From the NCBI GenBank assembly GCA_037957365.1, contig JARHVA010001426.1, forward strand, positions 587,501-651,500: 64,000 bases of DNA. The letters run 5' to 3'. A program made the translations under genes and the position numbers. Shown one piece after another: positions 35,759 to 48,960 of this stretch (position 1 is its first letter; each line of letters opens with the position of its first letter). Source of the DNA: Torreya grandis. Its lineage: Eukaryota > Streptophyta > Pinopsida > Cupressales > Taxaceae. A model generated the notes under the pieces. That model was not told the origin of the DNA, did no database searches, and was given only the letters and a program-made list of their open reading frames with translations.

Positions 35759-37920
35759 AATCTCAAAAGTCATTGCTTAAATGGAAAGTATTAGCTTGAT
35801 CCCCTTAGATTCCACCCATCTTCCTTGAGGGGGTTGTCAGACATGTATTGCCTTTTATTTCCTGAAGCCTTACAGTTGAACCACTTACATTTTTTATTTT
35901 ACACAAGGATTTTGTAACTGCTTAACCTGAACTAGAGGATAAACCTAGAATAATCGATATTAAAACATAATGTCGATTGTAATAAATTTCATTAGGAACT
36001 AGAAAACCATGTTCTTTTAATGCCTTCATAAAGGAATATTATTGAAGAGCTACAAGTCATGATAGGTAAAGCCAATCATAGCTAGTCTGATGATATCATA
36101 AGCACAATACTTATCAATGTCGAATGACTTCTTCAAGCTTTCTTCTTACCTATTAGCCCCACTTATGACAACCAAGTGTGCATATTATTCTATCTTAAGA
36201 TTTAAGTGGACTATGCTATTTCCACACAAATATCCCATCTACCTTATTATTGTATAGAAAATAATACCTAGCCTACATTTTCCTTTTGTCTTTTATTGTG
36301 GGTGGTAATTTCAAGTATGTACCTTCATCAAACATGCATGAAATCACTAGCTATGGGATTTGAAACTTAATAAACAATTTGTACTTTACCAAATTTGGAT
36401 ATTGCATTCTAGTTTCCCTTTTCCACCATGTCTTTTTGCCTTCATTCCACAAGATCTGAAACCTCTCAAGCAAGTCACATTTTATCATTTCACTATTTTA
36501 TTTTTGCAATTACTTCTCCCATGGAAATTTCCCATATACCTTCTATGTCACTTTTGCAATTATTTTTCAAGCCCCAAACCTTCGATGAAACTCTATATTA
36601 TCATTTCCAATTGATTTTTCCCCTTAAAACCCTTATCGACTTTGGAATGCACTTAACACTTTTCAAACTTACATTCAATGTGTTAGTCTCCAACACATAC
36701 CATGCATTTCTCTTTGTAGCCACGTGTCATTTTTAATAATGTTTTACTTTGTTTATATTTTCTATGGGGACAAGTTTAGCTTTATAAAATGATATTTTGG
36801 TTCCCTTTTAATTCCATGTGGGCATGTCCACATCAACACCTAGCTATATCTAAAACCTTGCTGCATTTTTTTCTGCATTAGCTATAATATTTGACTACTA
36901 GTTTGTAACAAAGGTTTTGAACTAACCCTTTCTAGTAAGTGTCTCCTATACCTTATCTTCTTACCATTACAATCATGATTTTAAACATCCACAATAGATA
37001 TGCTCATGTTATTTTGAATAATACAAAATTTCCCCCTAAGAAGAAGCAATGCCGACACTTCTAAAGTATGAAGATTACCAAGATGAAGCTTACTTTATAT
37101 CAACCTATTTGATGAATCCCCATACTATCATATACTTGCATTCTACAACCATCTCTAAAATCAAGGGCATAAAGTTGTCCATTTAAATTGCCACTTGGAG
37201 TTTTCCACCCAATGACCATGCCATCTTCAACTAAGGTTTATTGGTTTGTTGATGGTGTATACAATTCACACATAAGCTACCCATCAAAACCTAGGCCTTT
37301 GAGAAACCACTTACCTTCATAAACAACCCCAATAAAAGGAACCATTGATGTGTTCATTTCAAATATAAAAGACAATTTATTTCTTTTTGGACCATACACC
37401 TCTACATATTTGTTTAAATCATGAAAATATTAAATGTTATTTAAATAAAAACCTCATAGGGTTTACATAAGGCAATGGTGGGAACAAGGGATTCTTTGAT
37501 AATGAGAGTATATTTTTAAAACTTGAGGTAAAAGTAGGACCTCTTGACCTTGGGTGAACACTTATAGCCAAGAAGTGAGCTAGACAAATCAGTAACTTAT
37601 ATTCAACAAAGGCACAATTGCTCAGTGCAATTTTAAGAAGTAACACTAGCTCTCACTCTGAGATGTACACCCCTTTTAGATGTTCAAATAACCCCAAAAC
37701 TCAAGACTAGGTACCAATCCATTGGGCCATAGAGTCAAGATTCAAGCAACTCGAAAAAACACTCATAAAAACTCAACAAAACAAGGTAGATTGACAAAAA
37801 TAGATTAGGAGGATCTGAAAATGAATACACGACAAAAACCAATAATGAAACTGTATAAACAAGGCCCAAAGCAGATAGGAAAAAATAATAGAAATACAAA
37901 ACTATACACTATATAACACT
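35759..37920. other. Unassigned DNA, perhaps 3' region of a minus-strand Ty3/gypsy element
   Basis: The part nearest 37.9 kb lies downstream (minus strand) of the integrase relic and could hold that element's 3' untranslated region and LTR. No LTR end or polypurine tract was recognised. Plus-strand frames at 36360-36736 are pyrimidine-rich and look like chance. Confidence 0.3.
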
Positions 37921-37929
37921 GTACATAAG

Positions 37930-38985
37930 TTACGGACTCAGTCGAGGAAGTGTTTTAGATGTCTATTATTAATAGGTAACTCTAGTATTTCATCATCCAA
38001 GTCCCTTAGGAAGAAAGTGTGTTCCCCAATCCTATAGTCAATGGAATAGGGATCCATTCATAAGGCATCAAAATTTCCATGTTTACCTTTCTCCTCATGC
38101 CTGTTATCCTAAACTAGAACCAGATCATCAACCTAAAAAATTATCAGAGTGATGTTCCTATCAAATATTTTCTTTAGTCTTTCTTTGAACTTGAGCTGTC
38201 TTTCATGAGGTTGTCTTTGAATTCCATCACGATCAACAATCTAGTTCATCCTACTTTCATAGTGGTTGATTTTCTCATCATCTTATAATTTCAACATGAA
38301 TTGATAAATTAGAAACTATAAATTCATAGGAAAAAATACTTGAGGTCCATAAATAAGCTTAAAAGGGATTTTGCCTATAGCTCTCTTGGGTGTAATCCTA
38401 TCATCTCACAAGGCAAACTTTAGTTGTTCACCCCTCTTCTTCTTGTTTGCTTTCAAAGTACATCTAATGATTTTGAGTAAAATTTTGTTACTGGATTCTA
38501 CTTGCCCACTCCCTTAAAGGTTTTAGTTGGAAGTATAAGTCAACATGATCCCATCGTATTTACACATTACCACCAAGGGCTTGATTTTGAATCTCATGGA
38601 ATTATCAACAATTACCTTGACAAGCACACCAAATCTACAAATAATCTAATTTCTAAAAAAATTCATAACTATCTAGTGTGTATCCTTCTTTGTAGGGACT
38701 GCTTCAACCCATTTCATGAACTAGTCAGTTACAACTAGTATCCATCTATGTCTAACACTTGATGAATCAACAATTTCCCCAATGAAATCTATTCCCCATT
38801 ATTTGAATGGGTCTTCAATTGTCATAGGTTGTAAGGAAAGAGAACCCAAAGATTTTATCCTCATAATAAAGCACTGACATTTCTCTCACTTTCTAACTTT
38901 CTAAGCAACATCTTTGAATAGTGACAATCACTAATAACCATCTCAAATAATTTTTGGTATGTGCATAGAGTTGGGGAACAATTTT
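37930..38985 (-). pseudogene. Integrase of a second Ty3/gypsy lineage (Tat/Athila-like)
   Basis: On the minus strand, starting near the zinc-binding head (K-V-R-K-stop-E-K-C-Q) at 38.9 kb, the core reads W-G-I-D-F-I-G-E-I with its catalytic Asp, then S-S-S-V-R-H-R-W-I-L-V-V-T-D and M-K-W-V-E-A-V-P-T-K-K. Next come F-G-V-L-V-K-V-I-V-D-N-S (second Asp kept), G-Q-V-E-S-S-N-K-I-L, R-I-T-P-K-R-A-I-G-K-I-P-F-K-L-I-Y-G, V-D-D-L-V-L-V, G-K-H-G-N-F-D-A-L and D-D-E-I-L-E-L-P-I-N. The WGIDF, GQxESSNK and GKHGKFD blocks are typical of the non-chromovirus Tat/Athila group. No chromodomain follows. The RT side is missing because the homology stops near 39.0 kb, where other sequence begins. Confidence 0.8.
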
Positions 38986-39003
38986 GTGGACATACCCAAC
39001 AAT

Positions 39004-39115
39004 GTATATGTGTTATAACAATAACATGTATGCATTATGTTATTAATAGGAATGTGTATGCATTATAGGAACATGTGTATGTTCCTATAAAGAAATGTAA
39101 TGCATATGCATTACC
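39004..39115. repeat. Left subterminal repeats with palindromes
   Basis: Repeated words of the type ATGTGTATGCATTATAGGAA occur four or so times. Two perfect palindromic structures follow: 12-bp arms at 39063-39074 and 39079-39090 around GTGT, and the 18-bp palindrome GTAATGCATATGCATTAC at 39097-39114. Similar words, inverted, occur at 51650-51770. Such arrays are typical transposase binding regions. Confidence 0.55.
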
Positions 39116-41306
39116 TAAATTTTAAAATAAAAAAACCCCACTGAATTGTCATTTGCTATCTTCCTTGGCATTTGTGTTTTGCTTCTTGGCTCTTCCTTTT
39201 TCCCTCCAGCTCACATTTTTCTCTCTATCTCACATGGAAATCATTTCCCTTGCTCATGTATTCACAAGATCGATGATGCCTCCATGAAGAAGAGGTAAGT
39301 TTGATAGATTAAATCATTTTTAAAATAATTTTTGTGAAAATTTTGCATATTTTTACTTATAATTTTTCTCTAACAGGTTGACATGCTCTACCTAATACTC
39401 CACCTAACCCTCCACCTAATCCTCCACCTAATCCTTCACTTAACCCTTTTCCCAACCCTCCCAACCCTCTAACTACCCTCTTATAGTTCCACTAGATCCA
39501 CTAGGAAGTCAAGAGGATATAACTACTCACATAGTGGAGAACAAAATTGAAATTGAGTAAATAATTAGGAGAATGAGGGAACCCATTTCCATGAACACCC
39601 ATCACACCTATTTAGCCAATACCTTAGAGTTAGTATTAGGTCAAGTTGACTTGATAATGAGTCAAATTGATAGATGGAGGTAATATAGGGATAGTTTTAG
39701 GGTTTATTATGCTAAAAAATAATCAGCCTATGAGGTAAAGAACAAATAAATAACAAAAGATCAAATTTATGCCTTATTTATCGACTCATCCACCAACGCC
39801 TCATTTCCCATAATGACCAAACATTTCCCAATCCACCAGTGCTAACATAATTTTATTAAAGCCAATTTTGAGGAGTGATGGTGGATGGTGTTTGACTATC
39901 CACCTTGTAATAACCATAAGGTCCCTTTATACTTTTTGAAGAAACTCTATTGTGAGTTTATCATCAATGAAATTCTAAACTACTTTGACTATGGTGATTT
40001 TTAAGGCTGAGGGAAAGGCTTTGTGTAGGATCAACCACATGCACATCATGCACCTAATCAAATTACAAGGATCCCTACCTAAAATACACTTCATTCAAAG
40101 ATTCCCTTTGTGGTGAAGGAGGTTGTGAAGATAGACACTTTGCATCCACTTAGTGCATTTATTGATACACTTATTCATTTTATGAGCAAAATTTCATAGA
40201 TAGATGCTTGAGATACTCTAGGTAGTGGTTGTACTTGACTCCACCCATTTAGATGTTATGCTGTTATATGCTCTATACCTTTAGATGATGATGGTAGTGA
40301 TTTAGGGGGCTTACAAGATATGGTCTTGACTGATTAGTTGGCACATACATTTTGCTTGGATACATTGGGATTATCTACACACATGTAGGTATCTTTTATA
40401 TAAATTTCATGTTAATTTTTTAAGTTATATTTACAAATTGAAAAGGTAAAAATTAGTTTACATGTTTAAATTGAATAATATATATGTATTTTTTTGTGTT
40501 TTAGGAGGAGACGTTGCCTTCGACATCATAACTAGGTAATGGTCCAACCCCTACTAAATCTATCTGTTTTAGTATGACACCATATAAATTTAAAGAGGTA
40601 AAATTTCAAGTGAATCTTATATTCTTTAATTGTACATTCATATACCTTAATTGCATTATTGGTACATTTTGTGCAATAAAATATAAAATACCTAATATAA
40701 TTTTGTTTAACTTTTTATTGTTTGATGTATTAACATGGATTGGCGTAATGTTAGAAATCATCCTCCATCTCAAATTTTTTGCATTTATTTTGACTTTTAA
40801 ACTATGTTTTCAATAACCAAAATAGTAATTCAAACATTTTCTTGATATCTCATTATATGTAGTTCCCATAGCGGGTCAATCCCAATCAATATGATTGGAT
40901 GTATATAGAATTCATTTGATAAAAGTTGTTTGGTATAATATATTTATATCAATTTCCCAATCAAGCATAACATGTATTCATCAATATTCACACCACTCCT
41001 TTATTTTAAATATTTGCCTCCTAACCAACCACTTGATTCCTTGTTATCCTAATCACATATAGCAGTTTAATCTCTATGATCGATATCCAAAATAGTCATA
41101 GCTATCAATTCAATTCCCATCAATTCCAACCAAGCACAATAATTATATCTCTATCTATGGAGTTATAAATTTAGATGGCATAGTTTTTTGATCTTATTGT
41201 ACCTAGTCAATTCCAATTTCCAACTAGACTCTATTAGTAGAGCTATATAGAGTAGGCCATTAGATCCCATTGGTTTATTGGGAGAGTATTGACGATAAAA
41301 TATAAC

Positions 41307-41326
41307 ATATATATATATATATATAT
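41307..41326. repeat. (AT)10 microsatellite
   Basis: Twenty bases of alternating A and T within a probable intron of the left gene relic. Confidence 0.9.
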
Positions 41327-41361
41327 GTCATAGGCCTTACGACCATATATAAATAAGGGAT

Positions 41362-41391
41362 CTCAACTCCATATAAATATATGGGGTTGAG
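41362..41391. repeat. 30-bp near-perfect palindrome
   Basis: CTCAACTCCATATA and TATATGGGGTTGAG pair across a two-base AA loop, with a single mismatch. It lies 35 bp after the AT microsatellite. Confidence 0.75.
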
Positions 41392-43110
41392 TAGTTTGTT
41401 ACCACCACCTACTTAGGAGGACCAAAGACCTACTATATTTAGTTATGTGAGAGGGCCTATATATATCCACACACTTTCATCACTCGAGTGACATGCTAAC
41501 TCTATAAGACTATAATACCTTTCATCAGGAAACTCACCCTAAAATGAATATTGAGTGTTGACAAGACTATAACACCCTTTGTTGATCTCAACTTATTTGC
41601 ATTATATATATAGACCTTCCTTTGCAAAAATTGAGGTAAATATAAGGATAGATATTCGACCTAATGTCACCTATAGGGAAACCAAAATCATGCACTTATA
41701 AAGAAGACTATCCACTCACTCTTATCTCTACAATATTCAGTTCTATTTTCTATATGTTTCTTTATATTTTGATGAGACCTATGTGATAAGGTTTTAGACA
41801 CTCTTAAAAGGCTCGAGTATAGATTTACCCCATAAAATACAACTATCATTCTAGTTGTGTCAACTTGATTAAAAATTATTTTAGAAACTTCTCAACAAAC
41901 AACTATATAGGTTACTTGTCTTATCATAATGACTGTTTGTAAGGGATTTTTGATTACACCAATACTTAGTTAGACTAAAAAGCAATGAATGTATTTAAGT
42001 AAATTATTCAAGGTGATAAAATGATCAAAATTTCAAAACAAATCAATTTAAACACCATATCTCATGGGACTATCATTAACTATACCAACTCATTGCCTTA
42101 AGATAATTGGGTCTAATGACCAAGTAATCAGGTCAAAATATGAAATACACCCCATAAAAGATATACAGGCATCTAAACCAGTCTATATAGGTGTATCAAG
42201 GATGTTTTAGCACCTAAATTACATTTAATGAATCAATTTCACAAAATTCACTCAAAAATCCTCCCTCATTGTCTTGTCATTCTCACTCATAAAACTGACA
42301 TTTCTTACCTTCAGTGTGGTGTTACAAGTCACATGTTGCACATATCCACTTGTCAAATTCATGATTTCCATGACCTCATTATATTTTTTTCATATCTTAT
42401 GCAAGACTAAGTTTGTTAACAACTAGTTTAATCAAAAAATTGCCCAAGTTATTAATTATTAGGTTATTTTTTTAGCTAATCACTAGGGTGGACATTCCTC
42501 TATCATTACAAGTCAAGACAGACTCAGGCATTGATGCTATGATGTCATCTATATAGGTAATAATTGAGGTATGTATATTCACTTATAATTTTGAATTATA
42601 ATTTATTACTTTTATTTTACTAATTTTACTATACGCTTTGGAAAATATAGCTTATATACATGAATGTATTGTGTATGTAGGGCTATCATATGACATTTGA
42701 TAGTCTGATTCAAATGACTACTGTGATAGCTCCTCATGTTTCATCATCATTTGACATGTCTATTTATGTAGTTGATCTTTGCACTAACCTAATAGAGCAT
42801 CAATGGAAAATTTAGAAGGACCATGAGATTACAGTAAGTGCATGTTTAAATGATTTTTTTATTATAGTGTAAAACATGAGTTTTTTAACTTGGTTTCATG
42901 TATACTTGTTAATTTTATAATCATTTTTGTATTTAAATAGGTTTGGCTTCAAGTGAGATATGAGTGTAGTACCCATAGTCAAACCTTGGAGAAATCCAAG
43001 GCATTTAGGATATCTCCATCTACAAGCAGTTATCCCAGGGAGAGTCTTCCTTGAAGAAGGCAAAGAGAGGGAGACTATTTGATGATTAGGATGTTGTAGA
43101 TGATGTACTT

Positions 43111-46019
43111 TTTTGTATGATTGTATGGAAATTTATGCATTTTTGTCATTATACATGAATATATGATGTATTCACCCAAAATTATATATTATGTTGTTAG
43201 ACATGATGTAATTCTTTGTATGCCTATATGGCAATGCATGTATTATTGACATTATATGCTTATATATGGCATTTTTAAATGGCATTCTTATTTTTTACAT
43301 GAATATTTAAGAAAATAAATTAAGTAAATCTTCTTTGAATCACTTGTTTTCAAAGTATTATGAATGATTGGTTTTGAAGTATTCTTAAGGATTACAAATG
43401 TTATAATATTGAGAATAACTTGTTAGGATAATTTTGTAAATCAGACCCTTATAATAAATAAATAATATCAATGATTACATTTGAATTATGTTTGTATATT
43501 GATGTATACGTATAGAAGAGAAGTATACAAAAACATCATTATCTTGTTCTAAACTAAATTGATCACATTCACTTGCTATGGTTTGATTTGAATCTTATTT
43601 CATAAGTTAGCTCCTCTTTTGACTCTTTGGGATTAATTTATCTTATTACACCTAGTACTTATTACTTGTACTCTTAGTAACACCTCCTTGATGTCATTGA
43701 CCTCTATCCATACATTTAAAAAACATCCTTTACTTCATTCCATTCATCTCATTCACAAAATTCTACTCAATCTCTTTCTAGTTTCTTGTTAGGAACCTTC
43801 TTTAGGTCTCAAGGACCAAATCTTGGTCTATTTTTCAAGATCTGAAATTGTTGTCACATATGGTCGTAGATGATCATGTCATACCTAATATAACCCCCTT
43901 CATGTATAAACAATCTTTGACTCTCATTCCACACCTTATAGACACAATTCTCTCTCAATGCTTGTAGTGTTTTTTACTATATTTTTCCACTCAAGACATT
44001 ATATAGGTATTTTATATCCTTTTCCATGTCTATATCAAATTTCATAGCCTAACTCCACCTTCAACTATCACTTCCTTCATTATACTACCCTTATTTAGGT
44101 ATAAATATCCCTATTCCAAAACCTCAATCCTAAAATCCATACACATCCATACAATGTCAGGTTAAAAACTTTTTATTCACCTTGTACATGTATAAGGGAG
44201 CAATATTACAAAGTTTAATTAAATTCCCATGGTTAAATCTCTCAAAAATACCCAAACCCTAATATAGGGTTTCTCATGCCCTGTACATACTCTCCAAAGG
44301 ACAAATTTGACCTTAAAACTAATATTATTTTATTTAAAACATCCTCAAAACATATAAAACATCTCATAACACCTTTCCAATGATCAAAAAACCATCTTTG
44401 CCTTTATGCCTTTGAGATTGCCTGTGGGGATTTGAGCCTGCCTATGAGAATTGCATGAAGTTTGGAGTTTGAAAAACATTTAAATTTTTTTATTAGGTTT
44501 AAAAAAATATTACCATACCTCTCAAATACTTACCTAATATCTTAACCCTCAAACACACCTTAAAACTCCAAAAAGTATGTTTGCATGAATAGTGACCATT
44601 GTGTGACATGGAGGGGACTGTGACAAAATAGAGAACACTTAGAATTGTCATATTAACTTAATAATATTATTTATGGGTATGTTAGGTAATTAATACCATT
44701 ATTACCAATTTTAAAGTCATTTTTATATTTACTTTGTCTTGTAGACCTTTTTTACCATAATTTACCTCAAGTTGCTTGCATGCTTCCTTCATGCCAAATC
44801 TTGTCTTTCTTTAGACTTTTACATGAAAAACCTAAATTTTATCACTTATATAGGAAAATATAGGTTTAAAAATTCATATTATATTGTTTTAATACCTCTT
44901 CAAGGCCTAAAATACTTCTTGGCATCCAGAACTGGCAAAACTTTTGGAAATATCCAATGGTTGCCTTCTTGACTGCAAGAGGACTATGTCAAAACTGCAT
45001 GAAAATTAAGTATTTATAAAAATTTTAGCATGGAATGGAATTTTTTGGAAGTTCATGGAGACTCTTACCAAAAAAAATATTTGACTCAATCTCTAGATGC
45101 CCCAAACTGACCAATTTGTCCAAGGTAGGCTCTAATGTTGACCATGATTTGACATAGGTTTGACTGTAGTAAAATAGAAAATATTTACCATTTTAAAAAA
45201 TACTCAAAAATATATTTAATGGGTATATTAGGTCATAATGAGCCAATCCACAAATTATTTTTATTATATCTAGCATATTTTGGCCTGTAGGCCCATTTTG
45301 GCAAAAGCTAGTGACACATGTCCACTCGATCAAATTTCAAAAATGAGTCATCATCCTCTTTTTCCTTGGTTTGTGTCTTATCATGATTATTTTTCCTCTA
45401 ATATCTCATGTAACCCATATTTTCATTATTATACCCTTCATTTTATATCTCACAATCTTCCATGTCACCTTGTACCTTCTCAAAAAACCTCATATGATTG
45501 CATGTAAATAATACCTTGATCTTTATACTATGATAAAAGGGGGTATTTGGTCTAATTCACACCCATTTATCCCCATAAATACTAATAATTTACTAAAAAC
45601 TACCATTCAACCTTCTTCTAATTTTTTTTGACCACTTAGCAAGGCATTTGGGCCTCACATAGTCAACTTCCTTACAAAGGCATGTACTATATCTTCATGT
45701 TCAATCCCTATGATGGCTCTAGGTACATGTTTTCAAAATATTTATTTTTACAATAAAATTCACCATTGAAAATATTTAAATCATAAATGTGTTTCCCTAG
45801 CTATAGGTGCATGATTTGAGGGTATGACTATGGTGTTCTTTGGAAACTTCTCTTAGCATGCTTGACTTTGTAGAAGCCCAAATGTCCTATCTATGGACAC
45901 TAACCTGAAGGATGGACTGTAGGTGAAAGATTTTTAATGTGACTTAATAAATAGGTGTTTAAGAATGTTTCTAAAATTATCAAAGACCCCACTGATCTTG
46001 AATCCTCATAGAACCTCAA
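43111..46019. other. Central spacer of the candidate transposon, first part
   Basis: No gene recognised. Around 44622-44760 and 45166-45300 a block recurs about 547 bp apart (AAAATAGA-AA, then ATGGGTATRTTAGGT, then CTTGTAGACC or CCTGTAGGCC), suggesting a diverged tandem duplication with a unit length similar to the array at 46-48 kb. Confidence 0.35.
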
Positions 46020-48120
46020 TAAAACACCATTCCCATTTCAAGTTATCCAACTCACTCCAACATCCCATTTCACATACAGGGCTCATATTGGCTTCTAAAT
46101 AGCCTCTAACTAGAAAATTGGTACTACCAACATGTTTAGAGGGTGGATAATGTCTATAACTAGGTTCTTGGCATCCCATCTGGCTCAATCGACAAACCCA
46201 CCACACATTTTAGGCTCAAGAATGCCCTTCCCAATATAATAAAGATGCTAACTTTTAGTCTAGCATCAGGCATGCATAAAACCAAAATTATAAGTCATAT
46301 AGAGGAACCATAAGATCCATAATGTCCATATGAAATACCTATAATTTCACCTCAAATATAGTCTGAATCAACTCTAAGATAAATCCATAGAAAAAGTTGC
46401 AATAATAGGTCCTAAAATACAACTTTTTGGTAGTGAAGAGACAACTAGTTAACCTCCAACTAACAATTTTGCCTCTAGGACTGATAAGTGTAAATACACC
46501 ACTACAATCACATGTATATATGAAAATTAAATGTTCTCTAATGACCATGACATCCAATAAAAACTCGTAAGTGCATTTTCTCTACTATTCCAAAGTACGA
46601 AAACATTGACAATGAATGTTTTCAAAGTTGAAGCTATGTCTAAGAACTTAATTTCAAGTTTTTATTGGCTGAAAACTAGATTTTCCAACATGTCCATAGG
46701 GTTGGATAACATCTAGGAATATTTTATTGGCCTCTTAGGTGGATTGATTGATAATCCCACCACCCATTTTGGGCTAAAGAACACAATTCCCAATTCAAAA
46801 AAGATGTTAATTTTTAGCGTAACTTCAGGCATGCATAAAACCAAAATTGTAAGTGATATCTAGGAAGCATAAGATACCTCTTGTGCATGGTAAACCATCT
46901 AATTCCACATTTAATCTAGTTTGAATCACCTATAATAGAAATCTGTGGTAGAAGTTTCAATAAAAAGTCCTAAAATGTAACTTTTTAACAGTGAATAGAC
47001 AACTAGTTGACCTCCAACTAGTAATTTTGTCTTCAAGAATGGCAAAAAGTTGAAGCTACAGTCTGAGAAATGGGTCCTAAAATGCAACTAGTTGACTTCC
47101 AAATAGAATTTTTAACATCGAGACCAGAAGGTGTAAATAAACCACTTTGATCATGTCTATATATGAAAATTACATTTTATTCAATTATTGTGACATCTAA
47201 TTCCACCTGCAAGTACATTTTCACTACTGTTCCTGAGCATGGAAACACTAACAATAAATGCTATAAAAGTTGAAGCTACAGTCTGAGAGCTCAATTTTTG
47301 GTTCTTATCAATTAAAAAATGGAAATTAAAACACATTTGGAGGGTTGGATGGACTAGGTTCTTGGCCTCCCATGTGGAACAATTGTAAACCCACCACCCA
47401 TTCTGGGCTCAAGAATGCCCTTCCCCATACAAGAAAGATGTTGATTTTTAGCCTAACTTTAGGCATGTATAAAACCAAAAATGTAAGTCATATGAAATAA
47501 CCATAACATCCATATTGTACATGGTAAATCATTTGAATTTAACCCTTAATCTATTTTGAATCAACTTTAATATCAATTCATGGTATAAGTTACAATAATG
47601 GGTCCTAAATGCAACTTTTTGGTAGTGAAGAGACAACTTGTTGATCTCTATCTAGCAATTTTGCCTTTGGGACTAGCAGGTGCAAATCCACCACTTTGAG
47701 CACATCTATATAGGCAAATCACATAGATACCTTGACTAGCTTCTTGAAAACTACCCTTCTTTACATGAAAGGAGTGAAAAATGGACATTAAAATTTTGAA
47801 TTAACCTTGACCTGATATTACACCACTAATTTAACATCTAACATGTCTTAGGAAACTCCTCTGACCTACCATTCCATCATCATGTGTATAGGTGTCTTGA
47901 AACTCTTCATTTCCCATGCCTAGTTTGCTCCAAGTGGCCCAAAACTCAAGTGCATCTTATTAAACTCATAAAAACTAGATGACTAGTATTAAAATATCTC
48001 ATTAGTCTTGAAACTCACTATTTTTGTTCCTAGTAATGATCATGACATCCAATTCCACCTACAAGTGCATTATTAGTATTGTTTTACAACATGAAAACAT
48101 TGATAACAAATGTGTTTAGA
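46020..48120. repeat. About 560-635-bp tandem repeat, three copies plus a fragment
   Basis: The order of blocks CCCACCAC-CATTTTGGGCT, AAAGATGTTAATTTTTAG, CAGGCATGCATAAAACCAAAA, TCCTAAAATGCAACTTTTT and GAGACAACTAGTTGACCTCCA is repeated. AAGATG anchors lie at 46242, 46801 and 47435 (periods 559 and 634). A fragment of the same unit (CATGACATCCAATTCCACCT) reappears at about 48047. The copies are clearly diverged. The short frames at 46006-46557 are antisense chance frames within the unit. Confidence 0.75.
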
Positions 48121-48960
48121 AGGCTATAAGGAGAAATAAAATTTTCATGAGTAATTGTTTAGGAGCATGTAAATGCCAAGTACTTTTATTAGTATTCTCT
48201 TAGATTCATGAATATGAAATTATTTACTAATGATGCCAACCATGCGAAGGTGGAAGTTGATTTGGCACCACTAACCTAAAAAAATATTAGTAGTATAATA
48301 AAAGGTGAAATTTATGCACATACTACCTACAAAATCAAAAACATTTGGTAAAATTGATTACATCTACATTTTAAAAGTCAACATACCTATGTATTTCAAT
48401 CTAATGAACCAATTGGATATTCTCTAATGTTGATAGTATCAAGAATAGCTTCGTGGTCTGACTCATGAAATTTCTATATATTCTTATTTCTTGGCCTCCC
48501 ATGATATTTTTCCAATGGAATATTTGTTGCAAAAACCAAATTTGAATAGTGTAGTATCTTCCTATGCATTTAAAAGTATTCAAACAACCATACATTTGAA
48601 TTTTTTATAGGATATCATTGAAGCCAATTTCCAGTGATTACCACAGACCCAATGGGATAATCAATTTTTTCTCCATCTACGATCAGGGAAGTTAGTTTTT
48701 TATTTCCATCTACACACTGAAATAAGTAGTAATCTATTCCCTCTTCATTTTTCTCATTTGAAATAACTGTAAAAACATGGTCTACATCATAAAAATAATT
48801 TTTAAAGACACTATGAAGATAGATTATGAGAATAAATAGTACATAAAGATTAGTCTTCTACTTGGTTGTACTAGATCAGATATATGGTCAAAGTCATGTA
48901 TGTAAGTTGCAGCACTGGTGGAACTTCATATGTGTTGATTAGAATTAGAGGTCTAAAACT
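48121..48960. other. Central spacer of the candidate transposon, last part
   Basis: Downstream (minus strand) of the transposase-like gene; may hold its 3' end. The minus-strand frame at 48401-48595 shows no domain. Confidence 0.3.

Larger units (their letters stand above)
39150..43110 (+). pseudogene. Intron-bearing gene relic, unknown protein (left gene of the candidate transposon)
   Basis: I do not recognise this protein. A pyrimidine-rich leader (39150-39235) is followed by a donor at 39295 (AG/GTAAGT), an acceptor at 39376 (TAACAG) and a long second exon to about 40388. That exon starts with a Pro-Asn repeat (PPNPPPNPP), then reads D-P-L-G-S-Q-E-D-I-T-T-H-I-V-E-N-K and D-L-I-M-S-Q-I-D-R-W. 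Small later exons are suggested at 40505-40535, 42474-42557, about 42681-42830 and from 42941, each with GT/AG borders. Reading across the 42830/42941 junction gives H-E-I-T-V-W-L-Q-V-R-Y-E-C, then a Ser-rich and basic tail. Many stops stand at Gln-type codons. Its place beside the left subterminal repeats suggests an accessory transposition protein. Confidence 0.4.

Noticed and set aside
36360..36736. Overlapping plus-strand frames of 84 and 102 codons
   Set aside because: Pyrimidine-rich sequence gives Phe/Leu/Ser-rich frames by chance; no motif or neighbour supports a gene.
39377..39480. Pro-Asn repeat as an extensin-like cell-wall protein
   Set aside because: Only a few units and no signal peptide; the exon continues into a non-repetitive charged protein beside transposon ends.
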